Both the position numbers and the translations under genes were made by a program. A stretch of DNA of 64,000 nt from contig JAOSJO010000023.1 of NCBI GenBank assembly GCA_027494055.1, positions 310,001 to 374,000 on the forward strand, written 5' to 3'. This stretch comes from Anaerolineae bacterium. GTDB lineage: Bacteria; Chloroflexota; Anaerolineae; Aggregatilineales; JAFGMM01. Shown here piece by piece: positions 18,074 to 26,712 of the stretch (position 1 is the first letter of the stretch; the number at the start of each line of letters is the position of its first letter). The notes under the pieces are model-generated. The model made no database searches, was not told where the DNA came from, and saw only the letters and a program-made list of their open reading frames with translations.

Positions 18074-18153
18074 GCGGGCGGCATCGCTGATGACGCCGCC
18101 CGCGTCCGTGTTGATGGGCAGTGGTCAGGCAGGCAGCCAGGCCGCCTGCCTGA
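18074..18153 (-). promoter_or_regulatory. Two stem-loops in the binding protein-MalF gap (operon 1)
   Basis: Stem 1 pairs GCGGGCGGC (18074-18082) with GCCGCCCGC (18095-18103). Stem 2 pairs TCAGGCAGGC (18125-18134) with GCCTGCCTGA (18144-18153). Neither has a T run. Similar stems follow the binding-protein genes of the other two sugar operons, as in the malE-malF gap of E. coli, where they raise binding protein over permease. Confidence 0.6.
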
Positions 18154-18171
18154 TGCCCGGATCGATACGTG

Positions 18172-19594
18172 TTACTGGGCGGTCGGGGCGGGGTCCAGCA
18201 GGTCGAGCACACCCGCCTGGAACTCGTCCGCGGCCTGCGCCATGAGCGCGGCCACGTCGGCGTTCTCGTCCGTGAGCACCTGGCTCAGCACCGCGCCAAC
18301 AGCGACGTAGTACTCCTGCGCGCGCGGCGGCTCAGGCACCAGGGTGACTTCGCCACTGTCGATGGCGTCGTTGAAGGCCGCGTAGTTGTCGACCGGCATC
18401 ACCACGTAGGGTTCCTGGAGCGCCGCCAGCGCATCCTGGTACTCGCCAGCGTAGATCTTCAGGAACGGGATGCCCACAGCGCCCTGGGTCTCGTTCTGCA
18501 GCTCAAAGCCGGCGATAAGCTCTTCGGGGTTGGTGTTCATCTGCCGCCAGATCTGGAAGACAAACGCCGCCTCCTGCTCGTCCGCGCTCGCCGCCGCGCT
18601 GATCATCGACGCCGAACCGCCGGTGAGCGTGCGGATGCCTTCAGGGCCGGCGGGCATCGGCGCGTAGCCGAAGTCCGCAAGCTGGTCAGGGTAGTCAAGG
18701 CGGATGCGGCCAAGCTGGTCGCCGGGGAACATGACCATCGCGGAGCGGCCCGTGGGCAGCGCCGGGATCAGGTCGTCGCCCGTGGTGAGCGCCAGCGGCA
18801 GGCAGTCATACTCCCAGCGCAGGTCGCGCAGGAACTGCATGGCTTCCACAGCGGGGCCTTCACCGAAGGTGGCGGTGTAGGTGCCGTCTTCGTTGATGCG
18901 CACCAGGTCGTCGGGGCCAGCGCCGAAGCCGAAGGCGAAGTTGGTGTAGTGCCAGCCCGCGCCGCCGCTGCCGTCGCTCCAGAAGATGAAGCCGGCGCGG
19001 TTGGCGTCACGGTCGGTGAGCGCCTGGCACATCTCGGCCAGTTCGTCGAACGTGGTGGGCGGGGGCCTCATAGCCGGCCTCTTGCAGCAACGGGATGTTA
19101 TACCCGATGCCCTGCGCGTAACCGCCGCCGGGGATGCCGTAGATACCGCCATCCGCGCCGGTGACAACCGCAAGCTGGCTTGGGTTGAACATGTCGGTGA
19201 GGCCGTACTGCTCGAAGAACGGCGTCAGGTCAGCGGCGACGCCCATGGGGATGAGGATGGAAGGTTCGGTGTAGAACACGCTGAACAGCGTGGGCACCTG
19301 ACCGCCGGCGACGAGGGCCATGAACGCCTCAGGCGTGTAGCCAAACTCCAGCCCTTCGACGGTCACGTTGGGGTACTGCCCCATGAAGCGGTTGATCTGG
19401 GCCAGAAAGCCCTCGCGCGCTTCAGGCTGCGCCTCAGAGGGCAGGCCAGCGACGACGATGGTCACATCGCGGCCCTCGGCGATCTGCTCCGGCAGGATGA
19501 TGGGGAAGATGACTCCCTCCTGCGCGGCAGCCGGCATCACAGCGAGCGCGAGCGCGGCGACCAGAAACAGGGCAAGCATTTTGCGGGTTTTCAC
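18172..19594 (-). CDS. Extracellular sugar-binding protein (operon 1), one frameshift
   Basis: About 473 residues. A Sec signal peptide (MKTRKMLALFLVAALALAVM, cut near PAAAQ) is followed by a two-lobed family 1 solute-binding protein. Recognisable pieces are TLFSVFYTEPSILIPMG, IYGIPGGGYAQGIGYN (the usual aromatic/Gly sugar-site segment) and SAMVMFPGDQLGRIR. An extra C in the run near 19065 breaks GYEA from PPTTFDELAEMCQAL. There is no lipobox Cys, so anchoring is unclear. It captures a sugar or oligosaccharide outside the membrane and delivers it to the MalF/MalG pair downstream. The substrate cannot be read from sequence. Confidence 0.88.
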
Positions 19595-19706
19595 GGTATT
19601 TCTCCTCTCCTAAATCGGCTGACAGTTGATGGGAGCGCGTGGCGCTCCATGCAACGAAACGGCAAGTGGTGCAGCGTACATCTTTCTTGCGACAGAGACC
19701 TCCTTT

Positions 19707-20781
19707 CTACGATCTCGCGCCGCACGAGCGGCGGACAATCAACTGAACAGGCAGGACCTCGTGCTTGGGGGGACGGTGAGGGTCGGCGAGCTGCTCCAGG
19801 AGGAGTTCGCACGCGCGCGCGCCGACGCGCCTGCCTGACTGGGCGACGGTCGTCAGCGGCACGCTCAGCTCGGCGGCCTCTTTTACGTTGTCGAAACCGA
19901 CCACGGCCAGGTTATCGGGCACGCGCAGGCCGAGGTCGTCGGCGGTGCGCATGACGCGCATCGCGGTGAAATCGTTGGACGCAAAGACGGCGGTCGGGCG
20001 CTCTGGAGCCTTGAGATAGGCCTCCAGGTCGGCGCGCGGGGCGTCGCCGGGGTAGAAGAGGAGCAGGCTGTCGTCGTAGGCCAGCCGGTTCTCCTCCAGC
20101 GCCTGGCGGTAGCCGCGAAAGCGGTCGCGGATGGAGGTGGTCTCCAGCCCCGACGCGGCCACGAAGCCGATGCGCTCATGGCCCAGCTTGATGAGGTGGC
20201 ATGTGGCCTGGTAGCCGCCGTCGAAGTTGTTGACGACGACCACATCGGTGGGCAGGTTGGGGAAGTAGCGGTCCACGAGCACAAGCGGCACCCCATCGGC
20301 GCGCAACCCCTCGACGAGCGCGTCGTGGGCGACATTGGTGAGCGGGAACAAAATCAGGCCGGCGACGCGCTGGTCGCGCAACCGCTGGATGTCGGCGGCC
20401 TGCTGCGCCGCGCGCTCTTCCGTCTGCGCGAAGATGACCTGATACCTGCGGTGCTTGGCGGTCTGCTCGGCGCCGACGAGGATGTCCATCGTCAGCGCGT
20501 CGCCGACGTGCGGCAGGATCACGCCGATGAGCGCGACCGCCGCCTTGTCGCTGTCGCGCACGAAGGTCCCCTTGCCGGGGATACGATGGATGAGCGCCCT
20601 CATTCACGAGGAGGTTCATCGCCTGGCGCACCGTGCCCCGGCTGATGCTATAGCGCTCGGCGAGTTCGAGTTCGGAGGGGAGGCGGCTGCCGGGCGGCAA
20701 CTCACCGCTGAGAATGCTGGCACGAAAGTGACGCACGAGCTGCATATAGAGCGCCGTCGGGCTTTCGTGATCAATGTTCAT
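19707..20781 (-). CDS. Transcription regulator: GntR-type HTH plus LacI-type sugar sensor, one frameshift
   Basis: About 357 residues, AraR-like architecture. The N-terminal winged helix (ALYMQLVRHFRASILSGELP, PSELELAERYSISRGTVRQA) is of the GntR/HutC class. From about residue 75 a periplasmic-binding-protein-like sensor follows (AALIGVILPHV; VDRYFPNLPTDVVVVNNFDG; TAVFASNDFTAMRV; NLAVVGFDNVKEA). One extra G near 20595 splits the two parts between LVNE and ALIHRIPGKGTF. It is first in operon 1 and directly follows a sigma70 promoter with an inverted repeat of HutC-operator type (20793-20853). By inference it represses the operon and itself, and is released by the transported sugar. Confidence 0.9.
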
Positions 20782-20792
20782 TCGGGTTCAGT

Positions 20793-20853
20793 TTGTCTGG
20801 AAATGTATAGACAATTCTGTACAAAGTATAGCAGGGTATGGGGCGCGAGTCAA
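20793..20853 (-). promoter_or_regulatory. Promoter and operator of sugar operon 1
   Basis: On the minus strand, TTGACT (20853-20848) and TATACT (20830-20825) are 17 bp apart, a near-consensus sigma70 promoter. Just downstream of the expected start lies the inverted repeat TTGTCT-N10-AGACAA (20793-20814), containing TGTCTATACA, which resembles GntR/HutC-family operators. TTGTACA (20824-20818) adds another partial half-site. Binding here would block transcription start, consistent with autoregulation by the adjacent regulator. Confidence 0.8.
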
Positions 20854-20906
20854 GCCTGACAGGTTGGGACACCACAGGAGCGTCCGGGAGACAGCACGGG
20901 GTTGAA

Positions 20907-20971
20907 CACGAAGCCACGAAAAGCGCGAAAAATGCGCCCAACCCTTTCGTGCCTTCGCGTCTTTCGTGCTA
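20907..20971. repeat. Dispersed CACGAAAAGCGCGAAAAATG-type repeat, copy 1
   Basis: ACGAAGCCACGAAAAGCGCG leads through AAAAATGCGCC to CCCTTTCGTGCCTTCGCGTC. The two halves are partly inverted (CGAAAAGCGCGAAA versus TTTCGTGCCTTCG). Copies 2 and 3 are at 21094 and 51601. Confidence 0.7.
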
Positions 20972-21009
20972 CCACCAATCCGCTGTTTTTGGAGCAGGTT
21001 TTTTCAGAC

Positions 21010-21029
21010 CCCGCGACTGAAGTCGCGGG
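21010..21029. repeat. REP-like palindrome, GACTGAAGTC family
   Basis: CCCGCGACTGAAGTCGCGGG, followed by CTAATCC as in other copies. It stands between the two copies of the CACGAAAAGCGCG repeat. Confidence 0.8.
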
Positions 21030-21093
21030 CTAATCCAGTGCTGGCCCGTCGGCGTTCTTGGTTAGGGCTGTGCATCCAGATCGGAGAGAACCC

Positions 21094-21164
21094 AAAGCCA
21101 CGAAGGGCGCGAAAAATGCGCCAAACCCTTTCGCGCCTTCGCGTTTTTCGTGCTTTCGTGTTAC
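21094..21164. repeat. Dispersed CACGAAAAGCGCGAAAAATG-type repeat, copy 2
   Basis: AAGCCACGAAGGGCGCGAAA, then AATGCGCCAAACCCTTTCGC and TTTTTCGTGCTTTCGTGTTA. It runs up to the end of the NTPase gene on the other strand and may contribute to its 3' end. Confidence 0.7.
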
Positions 21165-21733
21165 GCGCCCCACAGCCGGCTTCCGAACGCGCCGGGCAGC
21201 GCGTCACGGTTGGCGTCGGTCACGTGCACCGTCTCTAGCGTCAGGCCGGCCAGCCGATGGCGCAGCGGCGCGCACAGCGAGGGCCGCACCACGACGACCG
21301 CCCAGCGGTAATCGCCGCCGCACAGCACATCGAACGCCGCCGTCCACCCCGCGCCGCGCTCCAGTTCGAGCGGCCCAAGTTCGTCGATCAGCAACAGGTC
21401 GCACGGCGTCGCCTGCGCGATGACCTCCGCGCCCCACTGGAGCACAGCTTCGTTGAAGCTCCAGTGCGTGGTCTCGACCGGCAGGCCGCGCCGCAGGTGC
21501 GTCGCCACCGCCAGCCGGCGACGCGCGCCCGTCCGGGCGTCCTCCACCCAGATGCCGACCTTGCCGCCGTCCGGCGCGACCTCCGGCGGTGAGAGCACGC
21601 CCGTTACTGCATACCCCGCCGCGCGCGCCCGCGCCGCCAGTTGCTGGCAGACCGTGCTCTTCCCGACGCCCTTGTCCCCGGTGAGCAAGATCACGTGCCT
21701 CGCCGCGCCCGCCGCCCGCGTTTCATCACCCAT
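21161..21733 (-). CDS. P-loop NTPase of the THEP1 (DUF265) type
   Basis: A 190-residue protein with Walker A GDKGVGKST (about residues 19-27) and Walker B CDLLLIDELGPLELERG, the latter characteristic of the small nucleoside-triphosphatase family NTPase/THEP1, which hydrolyses NTPs in vitro without a settled physiological role. The ATG at 21733 has GGAG eight bases upstream. It diverges from the MBL gene with a 72-bp gap. The frame is intact. A role as a nucleotide-dependent kinase of a small molecule is also possible. Confidence 0.8.
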   Translation of the reverse strand: MGDETRAAGAARHVILLTGDKGVGKSTVCQQLAARARAAGYAVTGVLSPPEVAPDGGKVGIWVEDARTGARRRLAVATHLRRGLPVETTHWSFNEAVLQWGAEVIAQATPCDLLLIDELGPLELERGAGWTAAFDVLCGGDYRWAVVVVRPSLCAPLRHRLAGLTLETVHVTDANRDALPGAFGSRLWGA

Positions 21734-21805
21734 TTGGCATCTCCGGGATAACGTGTTAGAACAACGTGCGTTTCGCCACGCCGCCGCGCGCACCAAAGGT
21801 AGCCT

Positions 21806-22447
21806 ATGATGGCCGTCGAAGTCAAAGCAATCGTCCTGGGCATCGCCCACACGCTCTGTTACCTTGTTGGCGACACAGAACGCGGCAGCGCGGTCGTCAT
21901 CGACCCGGTAGACGAGGCGCAGACCATCCTCAAGGCGGCGGCGGACGCGGGCTGGAAGATCGAGAAGCTGCTTGCCACGCACGCCCACTTCGACCACGTG
22001 CTCGCCGCCGCCGCGCTCAGGGAGGCGACTGGCGCGCCGTTCCTCGTCCACGAGGCGGAGCTGCCGCTGCTGCAAAACATGGCGCTTCAGGGCGAGCTGT
22101 TCGGGCTGCGGCTGCCCCCCGCGCCGGAGCCGGACGGCTACGTCAACGAGGGCGACGCCATCACGGTCGGCGCGATTGCGCTGGACGTGTTGCACACGCC
22201 GGGGCACTCACCCGGCCACGTGAGCTACGTGCTCCGCGCCGCGAAGACCGTGTTCAGCGGCGATTGCCTGTTCGCCGGCTCCATCGGGCGCACCGACCTC
22301 CCCGGCGGCGACCTGGACACCCTGCTCCGCTCGATTCGCGACAAGCTCCTGCCGCTCGGCGACGATTACGCCGTCGCGCCGGGCCACCCTCCAACCACGA
22401 CCATCGCCGAAGAGCGCCGCACCAACCCCTATCTGGTGTCACGCTAG
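21806..22447 (+). CDS. MBL-fold metallo-hydrolase (glyoxalase II-like)
   Basis: A 213-residue zinc hydrolase. Metal motif THAHFDHVLAA near residue 58, then LHTPGHSPGHVSY (His), TVFSGDCLF (bridging Asp) and AVAPGHPPTTTIAEERRTNP (final His). This is the compact glyoxalase II-like set that hydrolyses thioesters such as S-lactoylglutathione or related thiol adducts. It is shorter than true GloB (about 250) because the C-terminal substrate domain is absent, so the substrate is open. It is transcribed divergently from the NTPase gene. Two consecutive ATGs are possible starts; no strong ribosome site was found. The frame is intact. Confidence 0.87.
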   Translation: MMAVEVKAIVLGIAHTLCYLVGDTERGSAVVIDPVDEAQTILKAAADAGWKIEKLLATHAHFDHVLAAAALREATGAPFLVHEAELPLLQNMALQGELFGLRLPPAPEPDGYVNEGDAITVGAIALDVLHTPGHSPGHVSYVLRAAKTVFSGDCLFAGSIGRTDLPGGDLDTLLRSIRDKLLPLGDDYAVAPGHPPTTTIAEERRTNPYLVSR

Positions 22448-22494
22448 TGCAGCCCGTTGGCTTATGTTAAAAATTCTTAGGTTGACTACAACAA

Positions 22495-22523
22495 TTGACC
22501 CTTATATCGAAATGAGATATAAT
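22495..22523 (+). promoter_or_regulatory. padR promoter with an embedded palindromic operator
   Basis: -35 TTGACC (22495-22500), 17-bp spacer, -10 TATAAT (22518-22523). The spacer and -10 contain the inverted repeat TTATATC-N7-GATATAA (22502-22522), which is like ATAT-rich PadR operators. The PadR gene starts 37 bp downstream, so autorepression is likely. Confidence 0.8.
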
Positions 22524-22559
22524 AGACCCAGATATGGCAAAGCGTTAGGGCGGCAAATC

Positions 22560-23114
22560 ATGTCTCACCGGTACCTCGTCCTCGGCCTCCTCAGTGAGCG
22601 CCCCATGACGGGATACGAGATCAGGAAGCGTGTGTGCGAGACCATGAGCATGATCGCCAGCCCAAGCTATGGGGCCGTCTACCCCATCCTTCACCGGCTG
22701 CTGCGCGAAGGCGCAGTGACGATGGACGTGGTGGAGCAGGAGGGGCGGCCAGCGAAGAAGGTCTACGCGATCACCGAGTCCGGGCGTGACGACTTCGCGA
22801 CATGGCTGCGCAAGCCCGCCGCCGCCGACCAGGTTCGGCGCGAGTTTCTGGTCAAGGTCCTGTTTGCGCGCGACCTGGATCCGGAGGAGCTGACAGCGCA
22901 CCTGCGGGATCGGCAGGCGGAGGTTGAGGGGCAAATCGCGGTGCTTGAGGCAGTCTGTTCAGAACCCGAAGCGCAGGCCAACGGGTACCACGCCCTGGTG
23001 ATCGACTACGCGCTGGCGCTGTACCGGGCCGAACTTTGCTGGTTGGACCGCGTGGCGCAGGCTGTACGCGCCGGCGAGCTGTTGCAGGACGCGCTCCTGC
23101 TCGATCCTGATTGA
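22560..23114 (+). CDS. PadR-family transcriptional regulator
   Basis: About 184 residues. The N-terminal winged helix has YLVLGLLSERPMTGYEIRKR and SYGAVYPILHRLLREGAVTM, with the wing EGRPAKKVYAITESGRDDFA. A C-terminal dimerisation helix domain (Vir_act_alpha_C, about 95-180) makes it a PadR subfamily 1 protein. Such regulators usually repress efflux or detoxification genes in response to small aromatic or antibiotic ligands. ATG at 22560 lacks a strong ribosome site but fits the family start MSHRYLVLG. The adjacent palindrome over the promoter suggests autorepression. No obvious target gene is next to it. The frame is intact. Confidence 0.9.
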   Translation: MSHRYLVLGLLSERPMTGYEIRKRVCETMSMIASPSYGAVYPILHRLLREGAVTMDVVEQEGRPAKKVYAITESGRDDFATWLRKPAAADQVRREFLVKVLFARDLDPEELTAHLRDRQAEVEGQIAVLEAVCSEPEAQANGYHALVIDYALALYRAELCWLDRVAQAVRAGELLQDALLLDPD

Positions 23115-23223
23115 TGGGCGTGCGCGCTAGTGGCGCCCCATCCAGGCGGCGACAGCCAAGCGTACGCCGGCGACCCAGGTGGGTGCGTTGTGCACATTCA
23201 AACAAACGGGAGTTGTGTTGTAG

Positions 23224-24636
23224 ATGAACATGGATACGGATACGAGAAGCGACCAGGCAACCGGGAACGAAAAATCCGCTCAAGGACGAGTTCCTTGAGT
23301 TGCTTGAGGCGTCGTTTGATTACACCCCGCTGGAGCGCGGCGACATCCGCCAGGCGGTGATCCTGCAGGTGCGGCCCAACGAAATCCTGGTCGATGTGGG
23401 TGCGAAGCGCGACGGCATCGTCCCTACCCAGGACCTGGAACGCATGGACGACAAGATGCGCGAGAGCCTGCACGTTGGGCAAGAGGTGCCGGTCTACGTG
23501 CTGAATCCGCAGGACCAGAGCGGCAACCTCGTGGTTTCGATCAACCTGGGCCTACAGCAGTATGACTGGGAAAGGGCCGTCAAGCTCCTGGAGAGCCAGG
23601 AAGTGACCGAAGTCGCCGTGACCGGTTACAACAAGGGCGGCATCCTCGTCCAGTGGGGCCGGCTGGAGGGCTTCATCCCCTTCTCGCACCTGATGACCAT
23701 GAGCGCCGAGATGTCGAGCCGCAACCGGCGCGACGCCTTCGACGATCTGAAGGGCCTCAGGCTTGGCGTCAAGGTGATCGAGGTGGACCAGCGCCGGCGG
23801 CGGCTCATCTTCTCGGAGCGCGAGGCGCAGCGCGAGTGGCGGATCCAGCAGAAGGCGCGCCTCATGACCGACCTGATGGAAGGCGACGTGGTGCGCGGCA
23901 CGGTGACCGGTATCCGCGATTTCGGCGTGTTTGTCGATCTGGGCGGGGCTGATGGCCTGATTCATGTCTCTGAACTGGCGTGGCACCGCGTCGAGCACCC
24001 CAACGACGTGATGTCGGTGGGCGACGAAATCGAGGTGTACGTGCTCGACCTGGATCGCAAACAGAACCGCATCGCCCTCAGCCGCAAGCGCCTGCTGCCT
24101 GACCCGTGGGATGACGCGATGGCGCGTTACCACGAAGGCCAATTGGTCTCCGGCGTCGTCACCAACGTGGTTGACTTTGGCGCGTTTATCGTGATGGACG
24201 ACGGCCTGGAGGGCCTGCTACACCTCAGCGAGATGGGCAACGGCGGGTTGCAGGAGCCGTATTCCTACGTCAAGAAAGGCGACCGGCTGCCGCTGCGCAT
24301 CTCCCGCCTGGAACCGGACAAGCGCCGCGTCGGGTTCACACAGCGCGGCCTAGAGCTTGAACCGCCCGCCGAAGACGGCGCGGAAGCTTCTGAAGAGGCT
24401 GTGCCAGAGGCCTCTACCGAGGCCACAGCAGAGGCCACTGGCGAGGCGGCGCTGGCTGAGGAGGAGGCCGGGTCGGTGGTCGCCGAAGTGGCCCAGCGCA
24501 CGAAGTCGCCCACGAAGTGGCCGGCGACGCCGAGGTCAGCGAAGAGGACGAGGCGGTCGATGACGCTGGCGCTGCCGAAGAGGCTGAAGACGAAACCGAC
24601 ACCGGGACCTACCCAAACGACGAGAGCGCGTTATAA
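23224..24636 (+). CDS. S1-domain RNA-binding protein (ribosomal protein S1-like), two compensating frameshifts
   Basis: About 470 residues with four S1 domains: about 40-105 (GDIRQAVILQVRPNEILVDV), 120-190 (VAVTGYNKGGILVQWGRLEG), 210-280 (GDVVRGTVTGIRDFGVFVDL) and 300-370 (GQLVSGVVTNVVDFGAFIVM). A Glu/Ala-rich acidic tail follows. One base is gained near 23273, joining NEKS to LKDEFLELLEASFDY. One base is lost near 24500, after which the tail reads EVAHEVAGDAEVSEEDEAVD and stops at 24636. It probably assists translation initiation or mRNA binding like bS1. Position 45 bp before rpsU supports a translation role. Domains 3 and 4 are the most canonical. Confidence 0.88.
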
Positions 24637-24681
24637 TAGACGGCGGCAGAAAAACTTTCGATGAAAGGCAGGTGAGTTCGC

Positions 24682-24885
24682 GTGGCGCATGTCGAATTGC
24701 GCGCCAACGAAAGCCAGGATCAGCTTTTGAAGCGCTTCCGCAAGGAAGTGACCAAAGCGGGGATCCTCACAACCGTGCGGCGCAAGCGATGGTACGTCAG
24801 CAAGAGCGAGGCGCGACGGCTGGCGAAGAAGAAAGCGATCCGCCGGATGCGGAGGCGGATGCGCCGTCAATACGGTTCTGACTAG
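24682..24885 (+). CDS. rpsU: 30S ribosomal protein bS21
   Basis: A 67-residue basic protein: AHVELRANESQDQLLKRFRK, then EVTKAGILTTVRRKRWY and an Arg/Lys-rich tail. It matches the bS21 family (start, LKRFRK-like helix and RR-rich C-terminus), with the 5-10 residue C-terminal extension common outside the enterics. GTG at 24682 is the start, preceded by AGGTGAG. bS21 binds the 30S platform and helps base-pair the Shine-Dalgarno region. It is followed within 25 bp by an intrinsic terminator. The frame is intact. Confidence 0.93.
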   Translation: MAHVELRANESQDQLLKRFRKEVTKAGILTTVRRKRWYVSKSEARRLAKKKAIRRMRRRMRRQYGSD

Positions 24886-24906
24886 CGTTGTAGACTGTGC
24901 AACCGA

Positions 24907-24942
24907 ACAGCAGCGCACTTCAAGGTGCGCTGCTGTTTTTTT
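24907..24942 (+). terminator. Rho-independent terminator after rpsU
   Basis: ACAGCAGCGCAC (24907-24918), loop TTCAAG, GTGCGCTGCTGT (24925-24936), then six or more T. A perfect 12-bp stem with a T run. Confidence 0.95.
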
Positions 24943-25297
24943 GTCCCCTCCACCAGCCAGAGGCCTCTACACCGGTTTTTCCCCTCAAGATCAGCAATCC
25001 GTGTAGCGCTGACGGTGACAATCTACACTATTCAGCGCCCGATAATCGCCCATAATAGAAACGTGAAATCTTCTCTCCTTGACGCGCCCTATCGTGCATG
25101 ACCCGGCCCCTTTCGTGAGGGGGTCTGCAGCGTGATTCATGGGCCTATAGCCCGTCACTGGATGGCGCAACCGCGCGCCACCCGTATTTGCGCGCTTCGC
25201 TAACCGCAGGAGGTGCTACTCAAATCAAATCATGATGCGCAGACAACCCGGAGCTTTTTGCGCCACCGACAATCCTGATGAAGAGGAGAAAAGGATA
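24943..25297. other. Leader and promoter region of sugar operon 2
   Basis: No gene. Around 25006-25031 lies TGTAG-N16-CTACA, whose left side contains TGTAGCGCTGA, similar to a LacI-family operator half (AGCGCT core). CATAAT (around 25051) could be a -10, but no firm -35 is seen. A GC-rich palindrome-like patch (CGGCCCCTTTCGTGAGGGG) follows. No dedicated regulator is next to this operon. Confidence 0.4.
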
Positions 25298-26599
25298 ATG
25301 AAACGCTTCCGATTGCTGACGCTGGCCGTGCTGATTGCGGTCGTCGCTGCACTGGTGCCGGCGGCCCAGGCGCAGGAGGGCGTCGAGATCAAGTACTGGA
25401 GCCTGTGGAACGAGGGCGAGCCAGCCGCCGAGCTGCTGAAGAGCATCGCTGCCGACTATCAGGCCGCGAGCGGCAACACGGTCAACATCACGTTCGCCGG
25501 CCGCGAGATCGTCACCAAGCTGCGGACCGCGCTCAATGCCGGCGAGGCCGTTGACCTGGTCGACTTCGACGCGCCCAGCCTGTTCGGCGCGCTTGTCACC
25601 GGGGATGCGCCTCTGGTCATGGACCTCACTGAAGCGCTCGCCGGCCCGGCCTATGGCGCGGACACGCCCTGGTCGGAGATGTTCGTCCCCGGTTTCCTCG
25701 ACCAGTACAAGATGGAAACCGGCGAGACCTACTTCATCCCCTACCAGGTGATCACGACCGCCTTCTGGTACGACCAGCGCATCTTTGACGAGGCTGGGGT
25801 CGAAGCGGCGCCGCAGACGTGGGACGAGTTCATCGCCGCGATGGACAAGATCAAGGAAGCCGGCTATGCCCCGCTGACGCAGGACGCGCAGGTCTGGTTC
25901 TACAACCTGATGTGGTTCTACCTGCTCTCGGCGCGCCTGAACGGGCCGGGGGCGCTGTACGCCGCCGCCGCGGACGAGACCGGCGAGGCCTGGCTCAACC
26001 CGAACTGGGGCAAGATCATCGAGATGGAGCGCCAGTTGTGGGAGGGCGGCTACATCATCGAAGGCGCGGAGGGCTTTGTGTGGCCGGCCGGCCAGCAGGA
26101 GCTTGCGCTCGGCAACGCCGCCATCGAGCTGTGCGGAAGCTGGCTGCCCAACGAACTCAAGGCCATCGTGGACGAGGGCTTCATCTGGCGTATGTTCCCC
26201 ATGCCGGAGGTTGAAGGCGGCGTTGGCACCATCAACGACGCGGAGTCCTACCTCATCGGCTGGATGGTCATGAACGACGCGCCGAACCCGGACACCGCAA
26301 TCGACTTCATGAAGTTCGCCACCCAGGACGAGTACATGACCCGGATGGCAGCCGACACGATTGAGATGGTGTCCACCCAGGGCATCGAGCCGCCCGTCGA
26401 GTTGATCGACATGGCCGCCCACTTCGAGAGCGCGGAGACCTTCTTCCCGCCCTACGACAACGTCAACGCCGACTATCCTGACTGGTACACAAACGTCCTG
26501 GGCAAGCTCCACGACGACGCCTTCTTTGGCCGGATCACGCCCGAAGAGTTCATGCAGCAGATGCAGGAACAGACCGCCGCGCACTGGGCGGAGCAGTAG
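25298..26599 (+). CDS. Extracellular sugar-binding protein (operon 2)
   Basis: 433 residues, intact. Signal peptide MKRFRLLTLAVLIAVVAALV, cut at about AAQAQ-EG. The mature part begins VEIKYWSLWNEGEPAAELLK, the standard entry of family 1 solute-binding proteins, with ETYFIPYQVITTAFWYDQRI, FVWPAGQQELALGNAAIELC and GWMVMNDAPNPDTAIDFMKF. There is no lipobox. The ribosome site AGGAGAAAAGGATA precedes ATG. It belongs with two permeases, an M20 peptidase and an L-fucose-isomerase-like protein, so a deoxy- or pentose-type sugar or glycoside is possible. A 12-bp stem-loop follows the stop codon. Confidence 0.93.
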   Translation: MKRFRLLTLAVLIAVVAALVPAAQAQEGVEIKYWSLWNEGEPAAELLKSIAADYQAASGNTVNITFAGREIVTKLRTALNAGEAVDLVDFDAPSLFGALVTGDAPLVMDLTEALAGPAYGADTPWSEMFVPGFLDQYKMETGETYFIPYQVITTAFWYDQRIFDEAGVEAAPQTWDEFIAAMDKIKEAGYAPLTQDAQVWFYNLMWFYLLSARLNGPGALYAAAADETGEAWLNPNWGKIIEMERQLWEGGYIIEGAEGFVWPAGQQELALGNAAIELCGSWLPNELKAIVDEGFIWRMFPMPEVEGGVGTINDAESYLIGWMVMNDAPNPDTAIDFMKFATQDEYMTRMAADTIEMVSTQGIEPPVELIDMAAHFESAETFFPPYDNVNADYPDWYTNVLGKLHDDAFFGRITPEEFMQQMQEQTAAHWAEQ

Positions 26600-26621
26600 A
26601 CCATCGGCTGCGCGCGTAACA

Positions 26622-26650
26622 GGTGGCGTGGAGGTCTTCTCCACGCCACC
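26622..26650 (+). promoter_or_regulatory. Stem-loop between binding-protein and permease genes (operon 2)
   Basis: GGTGGCGTGGAG (26622-26633), loop GTCTT, CTCCACGCCACC (26639-26650), flanked by GCGCGC on both sides, so the stem can extend. There is no T run. Probably partial termination or protection of the binding-protein mRNA 3' end. Confidence 0.7.
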
Positions 26651-26712
26651 GCGCGCTTACCTCCTGCCTGACTCGCGCGCTTTGTCCTTCACATGACCGG
26701 AGGTCGTCGCAA

